From Selaginella tamariscina (Eukaryota; Streptophyta; Lycopodiopsida; Selaginellales; Selaginellaceae), in contig PUQB01000123.1 of assembly GCA_003024785.1 (NCBI GenBank), positions 51,220 through 115,219 of the forward strand: a stretch of 64,000 nucleotides of DNA, written 5' to 3'. The translations under genes and the position numbers were made by a program. Positions 34,878-46,574 of this stretch are shown in pieces. How positions within the stretch are numbered: the first letter of the stretch is position 1; each line of letters begins with the position of its first letter. The notes beneath the pieces are model-generated. The model had not been told where the DNA came from and searched no databases. It saw nothing but the letters and a program-made list of their open reading frames with translations.

Positions 34878-35265
34878 TCATAAGGACTTGTACAGGATGT
34901 GCAGTACCTTCCAGGAAGTGCTGCCACTCCTCGAATGAATCCACAATGGCCTTGAGTTCCCTGTCATAAATCTCGTAATTGATCTCTGCCAAAAGGAACT
35001 TACGAGAGTGAAAGGCGACAGGATGGAGTAACTTGTCTTCTCCAACTTGTGATAGAATAAACTTACCGCAAAATCCGAAGTATCTGCTTCAACGAAGAAA
35101 GAACGGGAAGTATCAGGATGTGCTAGGATCGAAGCTGTCGTGAAGGCGTCCTTGAGTGCTGTGAATGCATGTTCTGCCTTGTCGGACCAAGACAAAACCC
35201 CTATGCGCTTGGTGAGTTCGTGAGTGGAAATACACACTTGGAGAAGTCCTGTATGAACCACCTAT
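34878..35265 (-). pseudogene. RNase H fragment of the truncated gypsy element
   Basis: Contains VLSWSDKAEHAFTALKDAFT, then ILAHPDTSRSFFVEADTSDF and VSLFY, the start of a gypsy RNase H with its acidic Asp (EADTSD). The frame ends at the element breakpoint, so the rest of RNase H and the integrase are missing. Confidence 0.85.
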
Positions 35266-36070
35266 AGAAGTTTGCAAAACCAAGGAAACATTGTATGTTT
35301 CATACAGACTTGGGCCTCTTCCACTCCACGATGGTCTTCACCTTGTGCATGTCCATGGATACACTAGTAGGAGAGACGATATAGCCCAAGAACTCCACAA
35401 AATCCCTGTCGAAAAAACACTTCTCCAACTTCGCGTACAGGACATGCTCGCGAAGCCGCTATAGAACTAATTGTACATGCTTGTTATGTGCCGCCTGGTC
35501 CTTAGAGAAAATCAAAATATCATCAAGGTAGATCACCACAAACTGGTCCAAGAAGTCGCAAAAAATGTCGTTCACTATGTGTTGGAACACGGATGGGGCA
35601 TTGGTAAGTCCAAAAGGCATTACTGTGTACTCGAAGTGTCCATACCTTATATGAAAGGCAGTTTTTCACTCATTGCCTGGACAAATCCGTACAAGATTGT
35701 AGGCCCCTCATAAGTCGATCTTCGTGAACACCTTTGTTCCACACAGTCGATCGAGAAGCTCCGAAATCAATGACAATGGGTACCGGTTCCAAATGATGAC
35801 TTGATTCAAACCCCTGTAGTCCACAACTAAATGTAAACTCTCATTTTTCTTTTTAACAAAGAAGATAGGTGCTCCTGCAAGGGACTTTGAGTGACGAATG
35901 AAGCTGGATGCCAAGTTTTCTCGATGTACTGACGAAGAACCTCCAACTCTGTAGGTGATAGTGCATAAATCAGTCCGAACGGTGAAGTCTTTTCTTCCGC
36001 AAAATTGACAGGACAATCGTAGGACCTGTGAACATGAAGAACTGTAGCCTTGTACTTGTCAAAAACATCC
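35266..36070 (-). pseudogene. Reverse transcriptase of the truncated gypsy element
   Basis: The minus strand, in several frames, shows [52 protein letters not shown] (35708-36016) and the catalytic Y-L-D-D (plus-strand 35519-35530). FVEFLGYIVS-type connection sequence follows near 35380. The plus-strand open frame at 35471 is a shadow of this region. Confidence 0.85.
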
Positions 36071-36700
36071 TGAACGGAGTGATACTGGATGGTAGGGAAG
36101 AAGGAGGAGAATGAGAAGGAGTATGAGAAGGAGTATGAGAAGGAGTATGAGAAGGAGATTGAAAAACAGGGGAGTCAGATATAGGAAAGGTAAAAGAGGA
36201 CGTAGGAGTTACTTGAAAAGCAAAAAAATAAAAAGAAGCAGGATTATGGCAAGTTCACGCATGGTAGTGGTAAGAACTGGAGAGGAGGAGGGAACTGTGA
36301 CTGAAAAAAAGGAAGGATCTTGAGGGGTGAAACAGAAGCAGAGTAATAAAAAGAGGCAGGATTGGGAAAAACCTGTGTGGATGTTGACAAGTGTACATGA
36401 TTGGAAGAATCCTGTACAGAAGTCCGTGGATGCACAGGAGTGAGGAGAGTTTACGTATGTGCTAAACAAACCAACAGGAGGTGGATCTTGTTGAGGAGGA
36501 AGCTTCGACACTGATAAAGGATTGGAAGAACCTTGTACATGAATTCGCGAACTTATAGGAGTGGAGAGAGCTTGCGGATGTGCTAAGGAATTGACTCCTG
36601 TCAAGGAGGAGTCTTCAACACTGATATAGGAACATGCACAGTCAATCCTGTAGCTTGTACTGCCTCAGACACTAAGGACATATCTTGCACGTAGGAAGGT
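36071..36700 (-). pseudogene. Ser/Pro-rich repetitive spacer within pol
   Basis: Between protease and RT the minus strand encodes a low-complexity Ser/Pro/Phe-rich region. The plus strand shows a 15-base unit (gagtatgagaaggag) repeated about four times at 36108-36165. A longer imperfect duplication of about 135 bases lies at about 36385-36640 (ggaagaa.cctgtac, ggagtg.agagag, gaggag..ttcgacactgat). No domain recognised. Confidence 0.6.
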
Positions 36701-37171
36701 ACAGATTGATCCTGGCTGCCAAAGAGGAAAACGTGAGTGTTCTAGACCTCTAGTCGATCTGAGGATTTACAACCACGAACCATGGCATGCCCAAAATGAT
36801 GAAGGTTGACCGGGTCTTGATCAAGTTGAAGAAAATCGAACAGTTAAATGAGCCATGACTGCAAGAGAGAGGTGTGGTAGCATGGGTAATTGGGCCAGAA
36901 GGAATCAGACGACTATCAGCCACCTCTACAGGAACTGCATGCTTCAACTTCACCACCGGAATGCCATGCTGATTGCAAAAGTGTCATCCATGAAACATGT
37001 ATTTGCATCAGTATCTAACAGGGCAAACTCCTTGAGCTCTCAATTATTGAAATGAATGTGTACAGGAAACTTGAGTGATGGAATGGTATGAGCAGCACCA
37101 ATGGAGCCTGTGCCTACGTCCAACTTCACGGCTCCTAGACGAAGTGGACATTGAAGTTTTCCGACTAAACT
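36701..37171 (-). pseudogene. Protease remnant of the truncated gypsy element
   Basis: Minus-strand frame 36750-36956 has ILGMPWFVVVNPQID, the usual C-terminal part of a gypsy aspartic protease (L-G-x-P/D-W). The nearby DTDANTCFM-like stretch (near 37000) may be the active-site region, with D-T-D in place of D-T-G or D-S-G. Confidence 0.65.
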
Positions 37172-38068
37172 TCACTTCAACTTCATGTGTCTTGAACTTC
37201 CTGGCTTTAATAGGACATTCGCCACCATGTGTCCTACTTCACCACAATACAAACATAGATTTTCACTGCGGCGACATTGCTTCTTAGCAACGGAAAGTGA
37301 GCCATGCTTGTATTTCTCAACCTCCATAGGAACTACTCTAGAAGGTGTTGCAGGAACATGTACCACAGCTGCAAAATTGGCTTGCAGGAACTGCTGATGG
37401 GATTTTTCCTGACGACGCTCGAACAAACGGTTGTCGCAGCAAACAGCCTATTGCATGATCTCCGCTAAGGAGAAGGTCCTTCACGTCGTCTCTCAACCCA
37501 AAAGGAAGTGTTCGATCAATGCAATCTCGTCCTATAGAATGTTTGTGCAAAGTTGCTGAAATTTGGATGTATAGACGGAAGTTGGTCGGGATCCTTGTGT
37601 GAGCTTTTGTAACTTTGTGCATGCAGAATGGTACTTATTGGGATCTCCAAAGCAGGCTTCAAAGGCAGCCACGAAACCTTTAAAGTCTTCCATTAATGAG
37701 TTAACCCAAGCCCGTGAAGATCTAATTAGTAAGGATGCCAAAAGGCCAACCTTTTGCGCATCAGTCAAGTAGCAGCATGGTTGCATGCGGATCAAGAGCC
37801 GGATCTGATTCAGAAAACCTTGAAAATCGGCGCAATTGCCACTGAACTTTTTCGGCATGCTGATCTTTGGCTCTGGAGAAGAGTTCGATGGAGAAGAAAC
37901 CACAGATGCTTGAGAGAGAGCATGCGCAGCAGCCTTGGAGGATGCATCAGTAGCTGCATGTGCCGCGTTGGTGAAACCTTGCAAATTGTGACCACTTGGC
38001 GCAAAGTGGCCATCTTGTGAAGCAACATTTGGTGCTCACGTTAAAAGTGCTCAAAATTGGCCATGATC
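37172..38068 (-). pseudogene. gag with zinc knuckle of the truncated gypsy element
   Basis: The main frame (37532-37984) reads PKKFSGNCADFQGFLNQIRL, then FKGFVAAFEACFGDPNKY and KLQKLTQGSRPTSVYTSKFQ, a Gag of the sushi/Tcn1/PEG10-like type. Downstream in another frame is a zinc knuckle CLYCGEVGHMVA. Its last Cys falls out of frame by one base. The N-terminal part up to about 38068 contains Ala-rich sequence. Confidence 0.85.
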
Positions 38069-38164
38069 TATGAAAGGAAAAAGAAGAGGAAAACAAAGGA
38101 GGAAAACCAAAGAGAAAAAAAGTAATTGGGAATCAAAGAGCTATGAAAGGAGTTACTATCAAAT

Positions 38165-38734
38165 TGTCAAGTCACGATCCAAAAGTAAGGAGGCTTGACT
38201 CAGGAGCAGGACAAGGACTAGGAACAAGACAGGAACCATGAGCAAGACAGGAGCAAGATAGGAACTAGGAACAAGATAAGGAGAGAACATGAAGCAAGAA
38301 GCAAGACAAGACAAGACAAGATTGATCGTTGAAAGACTGGTGTTGATAGTAATTGATTGTACAACAATTAGGTTCGGAACTTTTATGCTCACAACTCCAA
38401 GAGCTAATCTGGTCATGAGCTAAAAATGGTGACCCTTATCCTTTAGGCATATCTTGTAGCATATCCTCTAGTCTAGGCATATCCTGTAGGAATATCCTGT
38501 AGCTATATTCTGTATCATATCCTGTATCTTGTATCCGGAATCCTGCATTCTGTATCGAGTTGTGACACCTTCGCCTAGAGAGTTTCTTGAGGTAGTGATA
38601 GCCAGTCACCTTAAACACCTAAGTGCACTAAGCAGGGATGTTTTGCATTACATCTAGGGCTTGTTAACATAGTTTAGTAGGTAGCAACAGTTAATTCCAA
38701 AGTAAAAGTAAAGGTCATAGTAAAAACTATGACA
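38165..38734 (-). repeat. 5' LTR of the truncated gypsy element
   Basis: On the minus strand it starts TGTCATAGTTTTTACTATGA and ends TTGACA. The first 150 bases are homologous to the LTRs at 1770, 8059 and 52653. The middle and end hold short tandem repeats: atatcctgta near 38455-38560 and gcaagacagga-like units near 38205-38320 (plus-strand reading). A standard initiator-Met primer site does not follow it. Confidence 0.85.
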
Positions 38735-38798
38735 TGATGTGTCTCTTGGAGTTCTTTAGATGATTGTTGCAAAAGGTTGTAGAAAATACCTTTGGCTT

Positions 38799-39080
38799 GT
38801 TATCATAATTTTTATTATTATCTTATTTTTTTACTTTGGAAGTTGACTATTCTTACTTATTGTAATTCGTGTCAAAGTCTTTGAATGAGTGAGAAACAAC
38901 CCTATTTGATGCACTTAGGTCTTAGGGGTGGTTCGACTAGCTGTTGTTAAATACATTAAGAAACTCGGCAAAGGTGAAACTTACTATTTAAAACTCACCA
39001 AGTTAAAGATAACAATTGAGTTAAGAATTTAACTTAGGAATAAACCTATCGTGTTAAGAATAACAATTAGGTGAAGAGAC
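38799..39080 (+). repeat. Decayed solo LTR of the same LTR family
   Basis: Starts TGTTATCATAAT and then follows the family order: tactttggaagttgactattc, tgcacttaggt, taaatacattaagaaactc, gcaaaggtgaaacttac. It corresponds to the first 230-260 bases of the LTR at 8059 but is strongly diverged. It lies in opposite orientation, 65 bases from the LTR at 38165-38734. Confidence 0.55.
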
Positions 39081-39545
39081 TTTGTGAGTGTCATGGATGC
39101 CCCATCTAATATATCTTATTCAATCCGATGATCATCCTAAACTCACCATCCGATAATTCCTTAACTTAATTATTCAATTGTAAAACTCATTCACACCAAC
39201 CCTTAACTTAATTGTCTTATTCCCTTACCTTTAAAATAAAAGTTAAGTGAAACTTAAGTGTAACCATCATTCAGACCATTTTTTAAGTGACCTGGCAAGG
39301 GTAATAAAATCACCATGTTAAGAATAAAGATTAAGAGGTTTATTAAATAATTAAGTCATGCATGATATTAAGGAATAACAATTGCATTAAGGGTCTAATT
39401 TAAGAATAAATTCATTAAGAATAACAATTATATTAAGAGTATAATTTTGAGATAACCTCACTAAATTAAACATAACAACTGAATTAAAGGTTTAAACTTA
39501 GAAATAAATTTATTAAGTTAAAGATAATAAATGGGTAAATAATAA
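39000..39545. repeat. Degenerate tandem repeat of ttaagaataacaatt
   Basis: The string ttaagaataacaatt, or close variants, recurs about ten times at 30-60 base spacing, often followed by 'aagggttta' and 'gaaataaa'. No coding potential. Confidence 0.65.
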
Positions 39546-41312
39546 AATATTATTAAATTTTAAGACTGAGCATGTGTACAGTATATCTAAATAATTTAGA
39601 AGTCTAAATAGAACTATAATATATCATACATGTTGCAGATTTTATTCTCAGCAACTAGAATAAAACTCCACACAAATTAACAACTTTAATTTCTTTACAA
39701 AATTTAAGGAAAGCTTCCTAATGTTTTATATTATGTTCACTTGTTCATATATATATGATATACAATCATACAATTAGAATTCTAAATAGAATAGTTTTTA
39801 TTTAAAGTAATTAATGTAAATTCTAAATAAAACACCACACAAATAGTCTGTATATGTTTTTAAGAAAATCTTCGTTGTAATTCAATACTCAGTTCTGTGT
39901 ATTACAATAGACAAGGCAATAGCAGTACTACTGCTTGTTTCTTCGTACACTGGATTCAGTGAAGTAGCAGCTAAGCTGTAAACCTATGCATTTATAACAT
40001 TGATTAAATTCGTAGTTGAAAAATGTTACGGAAATATTTAATTACTAATTTAATTATTAATTTACTAATTATTAATTTAATTTAATTACTAATCCGTAAC
40101 ATTTTTTTACTGCGGCATATATCACTGTTTATAACATTAGTTATTCCGAAATAGTTGTCGTTGGTATTCTATTTATATGCATATGAATGTGTAATAGTGT
40201 GTATATTCTGTTTATGTATTGAATGTATAAAATGTAGATAATTAATAAATATTGGTATATTAAATATAGCTATAAAAATTAAAATCAACACCAAAATGAG
40301 AAACACTGGTAAGGACTTTTATAGTTAAAAAACGACTAAAGAAATTTATTTTTTTTAAAGTAATATTTTGAAAACTTAAAATTTGTCGACAACAATAACT
40401 ATTAATTAATTTGTTAGATGTGTTATCCACACTCATTTTAGTTTTGCTCAATTGTGGGCACATAATAGATCTGGACCGTCAATTTTATAATCCAATGCTG
40501 TAAAGTTATCCGTGTTCAAATTTAAGACGACGTGAAATTAATTAAAGCCTGATTTATTAATCCGATTCAACGGTACGTAGGAGACGTGTGTGAGAGAAAG
40601 CAAAACGTGTAAGTATTTGTTCTATATTAAGTAAAATATATAAATAATAATAAAAAAATATTTCATTAGTTTAATATGTATATGAAGTTTTTAAAATAAA
40701 TCTTATATTTTACATTTTATACTTATGATAGTTTAAATTTTAAATAATAATATTAAAATTTAAATTATTTATGTTGACTTTTTAAACTTTAATTTGTTAA
40801 GTCTATTTGGTTTTGAAGTGTGTTGAACTTTAATTATGGGTATTTATGCAAATGTAGAATTTGATCGAGGGTAAAATTATAATTAAGAATTAAAACTTAA
40901 TCTTTATTAAGAAGTGGCTTTTAAGAACTATTTACTTTTATTTATATATTAACAATAAATTAATTAAACACTAAATTAATTAGTTATGCAGATGTTCAGA
41001 AAGCAAATACATGTCTATACTGTATCATATATGTACGTTTATGTGACAATGTTCTAGAGTACCTAAGTATATCTACACATTTAAAAATGTGTAAAAAATA
41101 TATAGATAAACTGATATACACAACTCATGCAGCCACGGGCTTTACCATTTAAAATTAGTTCTAAATTATATATATTATATAATATAATAGAAACAATCTG
41201 TTATCAATATTGTCACTGTTTTTGGCCAATACGTTGAATTCAAATACAAAAGCATGACCTAAATACGCTATTTTAAAATCCTAAGCAGTGTTATCTGATA
41301 TACTTGAGTAGC

Positions 41313-41376
<64 letters not shown>

Positions 41377-41967
41377 TGTGACATACAACTACACATAACA
41401 TAAGAAATCCTATTTATGGATGTTAACATATTATAAATAAGTTGTATATATCTGGAGTTTTTATATCAATTATTATTTACAAACGACGTTTTAAAAGTTT
41501 TGCTCTTTAAAATTTAAGCAAATATTATACATTCATAATTTATATACACTTTGATATACGTTTGTATATATAGCGAACTCTAAATAGAAATGTACCTCAT
41601 GTTGCAAGTAATTAGTGTAAATTGTCAATATAATGTATATGTTTTTTCTTATAAACATATACAGAAAACTCAAGATGCTGTTATATAGTCTTGTATTCTA
41701 TACTCATTACAATGGGCAAGGGCCCAGTATACAAAGAAACAAGCAGTAGTATAAATGCTAATGGTTTAATCTTGATTAACATAATGTGTGTGAAGTCCAT
41801 CTCAATAGTGGGAGATAGCCTGTTCATATATAGTACACACTTAGGTGCTCTAGAACAAATTCACATAGTATATGATATGTAATATACATTTTTAAAATGC
41901 AGATAATTTCTATATAAATATTAGATAAGATAGATATCGTAGGTGAAGCATAAAAACTTTAACAGCG

Positions 41968-42009
<42 letters not shown>

Positions 42010-42150
42010 GTGTGTGTGTGTGTATTTTACACTCAATCTAGACATGTTACCTCTTATGTATGTTAGTATACTTAAAAGTATATATACTTGTTAAAAGGTT
42101 ATCAAATTCTCATTTGTGTTTATATTACAATTTATTTTATATTTAGAATA
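39546..42150. repeat. AT-rich dispersed repeats, copies of 31.5-34.9 kb segments
   Basis: Blocks at 39880-40480 and 41570-42110 are direct copies of 33165-33660 and 32270-32900. The block around 41100-41240 reads on the minus strand like 44810-44960 (ttggccaaaaa...attaaatggtaaagc). A (GT)n(GA)n microsatellite lies at 41317-41374. No genes. Confidence 0.7.
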
Positions 42151-44530
42151 ATGTAACATAAATAAAGCCATGCTGCAGTGCTCTTTTCTCAGCGTGCTCT
42201 AGATTGGATGTGAATATTGTATGTTTGTAATATTTTTATATATAATAAATTGTATTGAATAATTAAATTAATATTTTGAATATTTGTTACAATCTAATAG
42301 TTAGATGTAACGTGTTAGTTACGACTAAACGAATTAAAGATTACACCTAGATTTGATATCTATGATTTGTAAATTATAATAAGTCTAATTAGCATGTTTA
42401 TTCGAAATGAACAATAAAAAATACATTTTAATTTATTAAGGATACATCTCAAAAGGTAATTTGTGTAAATAAATTTTAAGTTTTAAAATTTAATAGTTTC
42501 AATATGTAATAAACTTAAGTAAAACACTAGTAATAGTAATATATGCTGTATCCTGAGAATTATACACATGTATAAATAATTTCAAATTTAAATTTAGAAT
42601 TTCACCTTCTCGTTCAAAACTCACACATATACATATAGAGATACATCTCATATACATACAACCAGAAGTTAACAACATATACATGTGATATACATGCGGC
42701 ATGACATAACATGTGACATACACAGATTCAGCACGTCGCCCCTATATTTCATAAGCCATCAAATGATAGTTTATAAGGGACACACACACGTACACACACA
42801 ACGTCCATTTGTTTTCGTTGTGTATGTGTGTGTATATATATAATTTATAAAAAATTTGAATCCAGCCTATGGATAGTAGTTATACACACTATTCCATTTT
42901 GTATGTATATTTGTACCATGTATGTAATTATTTTAGTAATACATCTGTTCTTACACACGTGTATACATAAAGATGCACATTTATGCACCATTCTATGCAT
43001 GTAGTACAAAATCCTCATAATAATATATACAGATATCTCCTACGTACAATTATATATATATACACATATATCCACTTAATATATAGGCGTATAAAGATAT
43101 TAAAGTACGTTGTACATACAAATTTACCCTATATGAAATGTATTTAATTATGTATCTATTAAATAGAAACCTAAAATAATAACCAAAAATAAAATATGAT
43201 AAGAATTGCATATTAAATTTTATAAAATTCTAAAAGACTTAAAACAATGGATGCATTTCCTTGAAACTTTTAATATTTATACATGGTGTGATTTGATTTT
43301 TTATATGAATAATTTACATTTTATTTTTATATACATGTTTCTATAACATAAAATGCAATGCTACTAACTGAAATATTTACAGGCTTATATAAAGAACATA
43401 GTGTTACAACATATTAAAAAATACAGAGAAGTGCTCCAACATTTTTTGACGTCATAAAAGAATTGAGCACTTGTTGGATCACATATATATGTGTGTGTGC
43501 GTGCGTGCGCGTGTAAAATTATATGAGGCTCTCTAGATATATGATATATAATACATACATAGATATATACGTATCTTATTATAAATGAGCACATAACAAA
43601 ACATTTAGCATTTCATCTAACATCTAATTTAAGGTAGCTAAAAATATTAAGTTTATAAATCTGTGTGTACACATATATTTCCTAAGTGGAATATATATAA
43701 TCATACAATACAATGTTTAAAGATGTGTTTACAAACGTATTTATAAGCGTATTATTTAATATATGTATATATGTTTTCTCTCTCTCTCTCTAAGTTGGAA
43801 ATAATCGAAACAGTTGTAATCGCATGTATCTCTGTACCATTCATGGAAATATGCGTATATACGAGCCTGGTACGTTTTAAAATTACAATTTTAAACAATT
43901 ATTTAATTTTTAAATTTTATATTTTTTTTATAGAGTTCATGTCATATTGCTTCTTATGATTATGAATAAATGCTTCACTATTGAGATTAACGAACTAATG
44001 ATTTAACATTATTACAACGTACCTCCATTTATATAAATCATAAGTATAAATAAAATGTATTACCCTAAAGATTTTTTTTTTAAATTTAGGCATGTTAAAA
44101 ACGTCATTGTTAGTGCAAATAGAGTTTCATTAGAAAGTTGATTTACATTAATTTCATTAACAGATTGTATAATTTTTTCATTTAAAAATTAATTATCTAT
44201 TTTAATGATTAATATACTAAGATATAAGTGGAAGACTCGAACTAGCACCGGTACTACGGTAGTAATACTAAATTGAACTATATATTGTAATTTTTATTGA
44301 ATATAATTTTTAATAATATATTGAAAAAATGCTTATATTATTGTCACATTATTAAATGATATATAAACACAAAGTGAAAATTTGATAACCTTATCACATA
44401 CTTTTAAGTATACCTAGCATACATATATTTAGCGTAAAATATTCATATGGTATGCTTCACGTACACATCTGTTTAGGTTCTAAATATTTGCAAACTCTCT
44501 CCTCTCTCTCCTCTCTATCTATCTATCTAT

Positions 44531-44569
<39 letters not shown>

Positions 44570-44640
44570 TGTGAGTGAGAAAAGACATACTATATATGAT
44601 AGACTACTACTTCACACAAAGATACATACACACACAGCTT
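42151..44640. other. AT-rich gene-free DNA
   Basis: Only short, low-complexity open frames. Microsatellites include (CT)n near 43777, (TCTA)n/(GA)n at about 44515-44567 and (AC)n/(GT)n near 42780-42835. Near 44350-44460 is an inverted copy of sequence found at 32820-32900. Confidence 0.55.
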
Positions 44641-45578
44641 ATGTTAATCTAGATTAAACTCAGCAATTAGTGGTATAGTCGCAGATTTATCAACATTAAT
44701 CTTGCTTCACTACAGAAACAAAGATGTTATTTTATCGGAAGTTTTATTTAAAATTACACTGCAACATGCGTTACGTTCAGATGTTGTTTATGCGGTGGAT
44801 TAGATGTCTATTGGCCAAAAATTGTTAAAGTTAATTTTTATGACAGTATTGATATAGATTTATGATAGATCGTTTCTATTATATTATATAACAGAATAAT
44901 TTAAAATTAGAAATCTCAAATTTGTTTGCACATATTAAATGGTAAGGCAGCCGTATAAGACAGTGTCATCCGTTTAAATAGAAAATTTCAATTTTGTTTT
45001 GTATTTATTTCATTGCATTTTTATTTGTCATTATATTCAAAGTTTTGTAGTTGTCAGCTTATGCGTGTGTAGTTAATCGCAATATTACATGTATATGTAT
45101 CATAGTAATAATCACACTTGGCAATTAAGGGAGTAATGTAATGGTAAATCATTTGCTTTTAACACAAGTTCATCGTGTTACAAATCGCTTGAAAAATAGA
45201 TAAATAAAATAGTGAATAAATGCATAAATATTAATTAATGTTTGAGAATGACATGCTACTTAGTAGAGTGAACTGCCATTTGTCATCTCTCTCTCTCTAT
45301 ATATATATATATACGTGTGTGTGGTTTATGTATGATAGATAGATAGATGCACCACACATTTTGCTGAGATATTGTTTAGAACAGCGATGTGCGCGCGCGC
45401 GTGTTATGTATATATATATGTATAAGGACTATCATTTGATTGTTTCTATTGGAAACATTGAATTTGTTTAAATTGGTTAAATAAGTGTATAAACTATTGG
45501 CTAATGTGTCTAACAATTAAAAAAAAGAAATAAAAGAAATAAAGAATTATTTAAAATTTATTCGCAAACTTCAACCTG

Positions 45579-45620
<42 letters not shown>

Positions 45621-46100
45621 ACACACACACACACATAAAGATATAAGCACAATAATGTAAATATATCACTATACATATATTTATTAAATATAATTTGTAA
45701 TGCTTATACAAATTCACATATATAAAATGAAAACTTTCATAATATATACAATAGGTCTCTCTCATACACGCAGGCATGTACGTATAATAAGACATACTTA
45801 ATAATACTTAAAAGACATACAGATATATATACTCATGCATACTATTTCATAATAAACAAACAATGCTTATATACCTATTTTTGTATATATATTCTTTTTA
45901 ATTTATGAATATTTGGCTGAATGTAAACATTTGCTCATAAAGGACCATACTCCTTTTTATATAGCCAATAAATTAATTAAAGTTTTGTGAAGCTTAATAT
46001 ATAAATAGATACTTAACTTGTTTAGACATAGTATATTAACTATGACATTATTAAAATTAAATTAACGGGCTGTATATAAATTGCCCTTTATTATAATCTA
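44641..46100. repeat. Third copy of the segment duplicated at 47.5-48.3 and 60.6-61.4 kb
   Basis: Shares with both copies, in the same order: gtttctatta..ttata, cacatattaaatggtaa, a tgtgtagt..ttaatcg.aatatta block, taataatcac.tg.caatta, ttttgctgagat.ttgtttaga and actatca..tgattgttt. More diverged than the other two are from each other. Confidence 0.7.
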
Positions 46101-46574
46101 CAAATATATAAAGTGCATAAAGATATGACCTACGAGATATTATTTTAGGAAAATAATTTTACTTTTCAAAATTAGCTATAATATTATTGTACTTATAATA
46201 ATTTTTTCTAATGTTTATTAAATACATAAAGTAAATTAATTCATTATCACTTAAAATGAAATGGGAAAGTACAGTGTTTTTGTAAATTTTTTAACTCCAT
46301 ACTATTGATTAATAGATACGATTGGTTGTTTGTATTAGCGTAAATCGCAAATTAATAATGATAATAACCAGAGTGTATTTGCAACAAAATCATTTTAGGC
46401 TTATCAGCTTTTCCAACCTGAACAAATAAATAATTCACAATTTATTTTGTAATTATTGTATAACATTAAATAATTAATCCTCAACCGCACCAATAAACAA
46501 TTCTGAAGAGTGTGATACCCATCTTTATATTACAAATTATAATGATATATATACCACATACATATGTGTCTCTA

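Larger units (their letters stand above)
34860..38734 (-). mobile_element. Truncated Ty3/gypsy element, Tcn1/sushi-like
   Basis: On the minus strand it runs LTR (38734-38165), gag, zinc knuckle, protease remnant, a Ser/Pro-rich repeat region, RT and RNase H, then stops at about 34860. There is no integrase or 3' LTR, so the 3' part is lost. Gag and RT match the Tcn1/sushi type better than ordinary plant chromoviruses, notably YDCPVNF...[19 protein letters not shown] and [15 protein letters not shown]. The LTR start is nevertheless homologous to the LTR of the chromovirus at 1770. Many frame changes; not functional. Confidence 0.88.

Noticed and set aside
36111..36323. Basic plus-strand frame (MRRSMRRSMRRS...)
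   Set aside because: It is the antisense of a 15-base tandem repeat within the truncated gypsy element, not a basic peptide gene.
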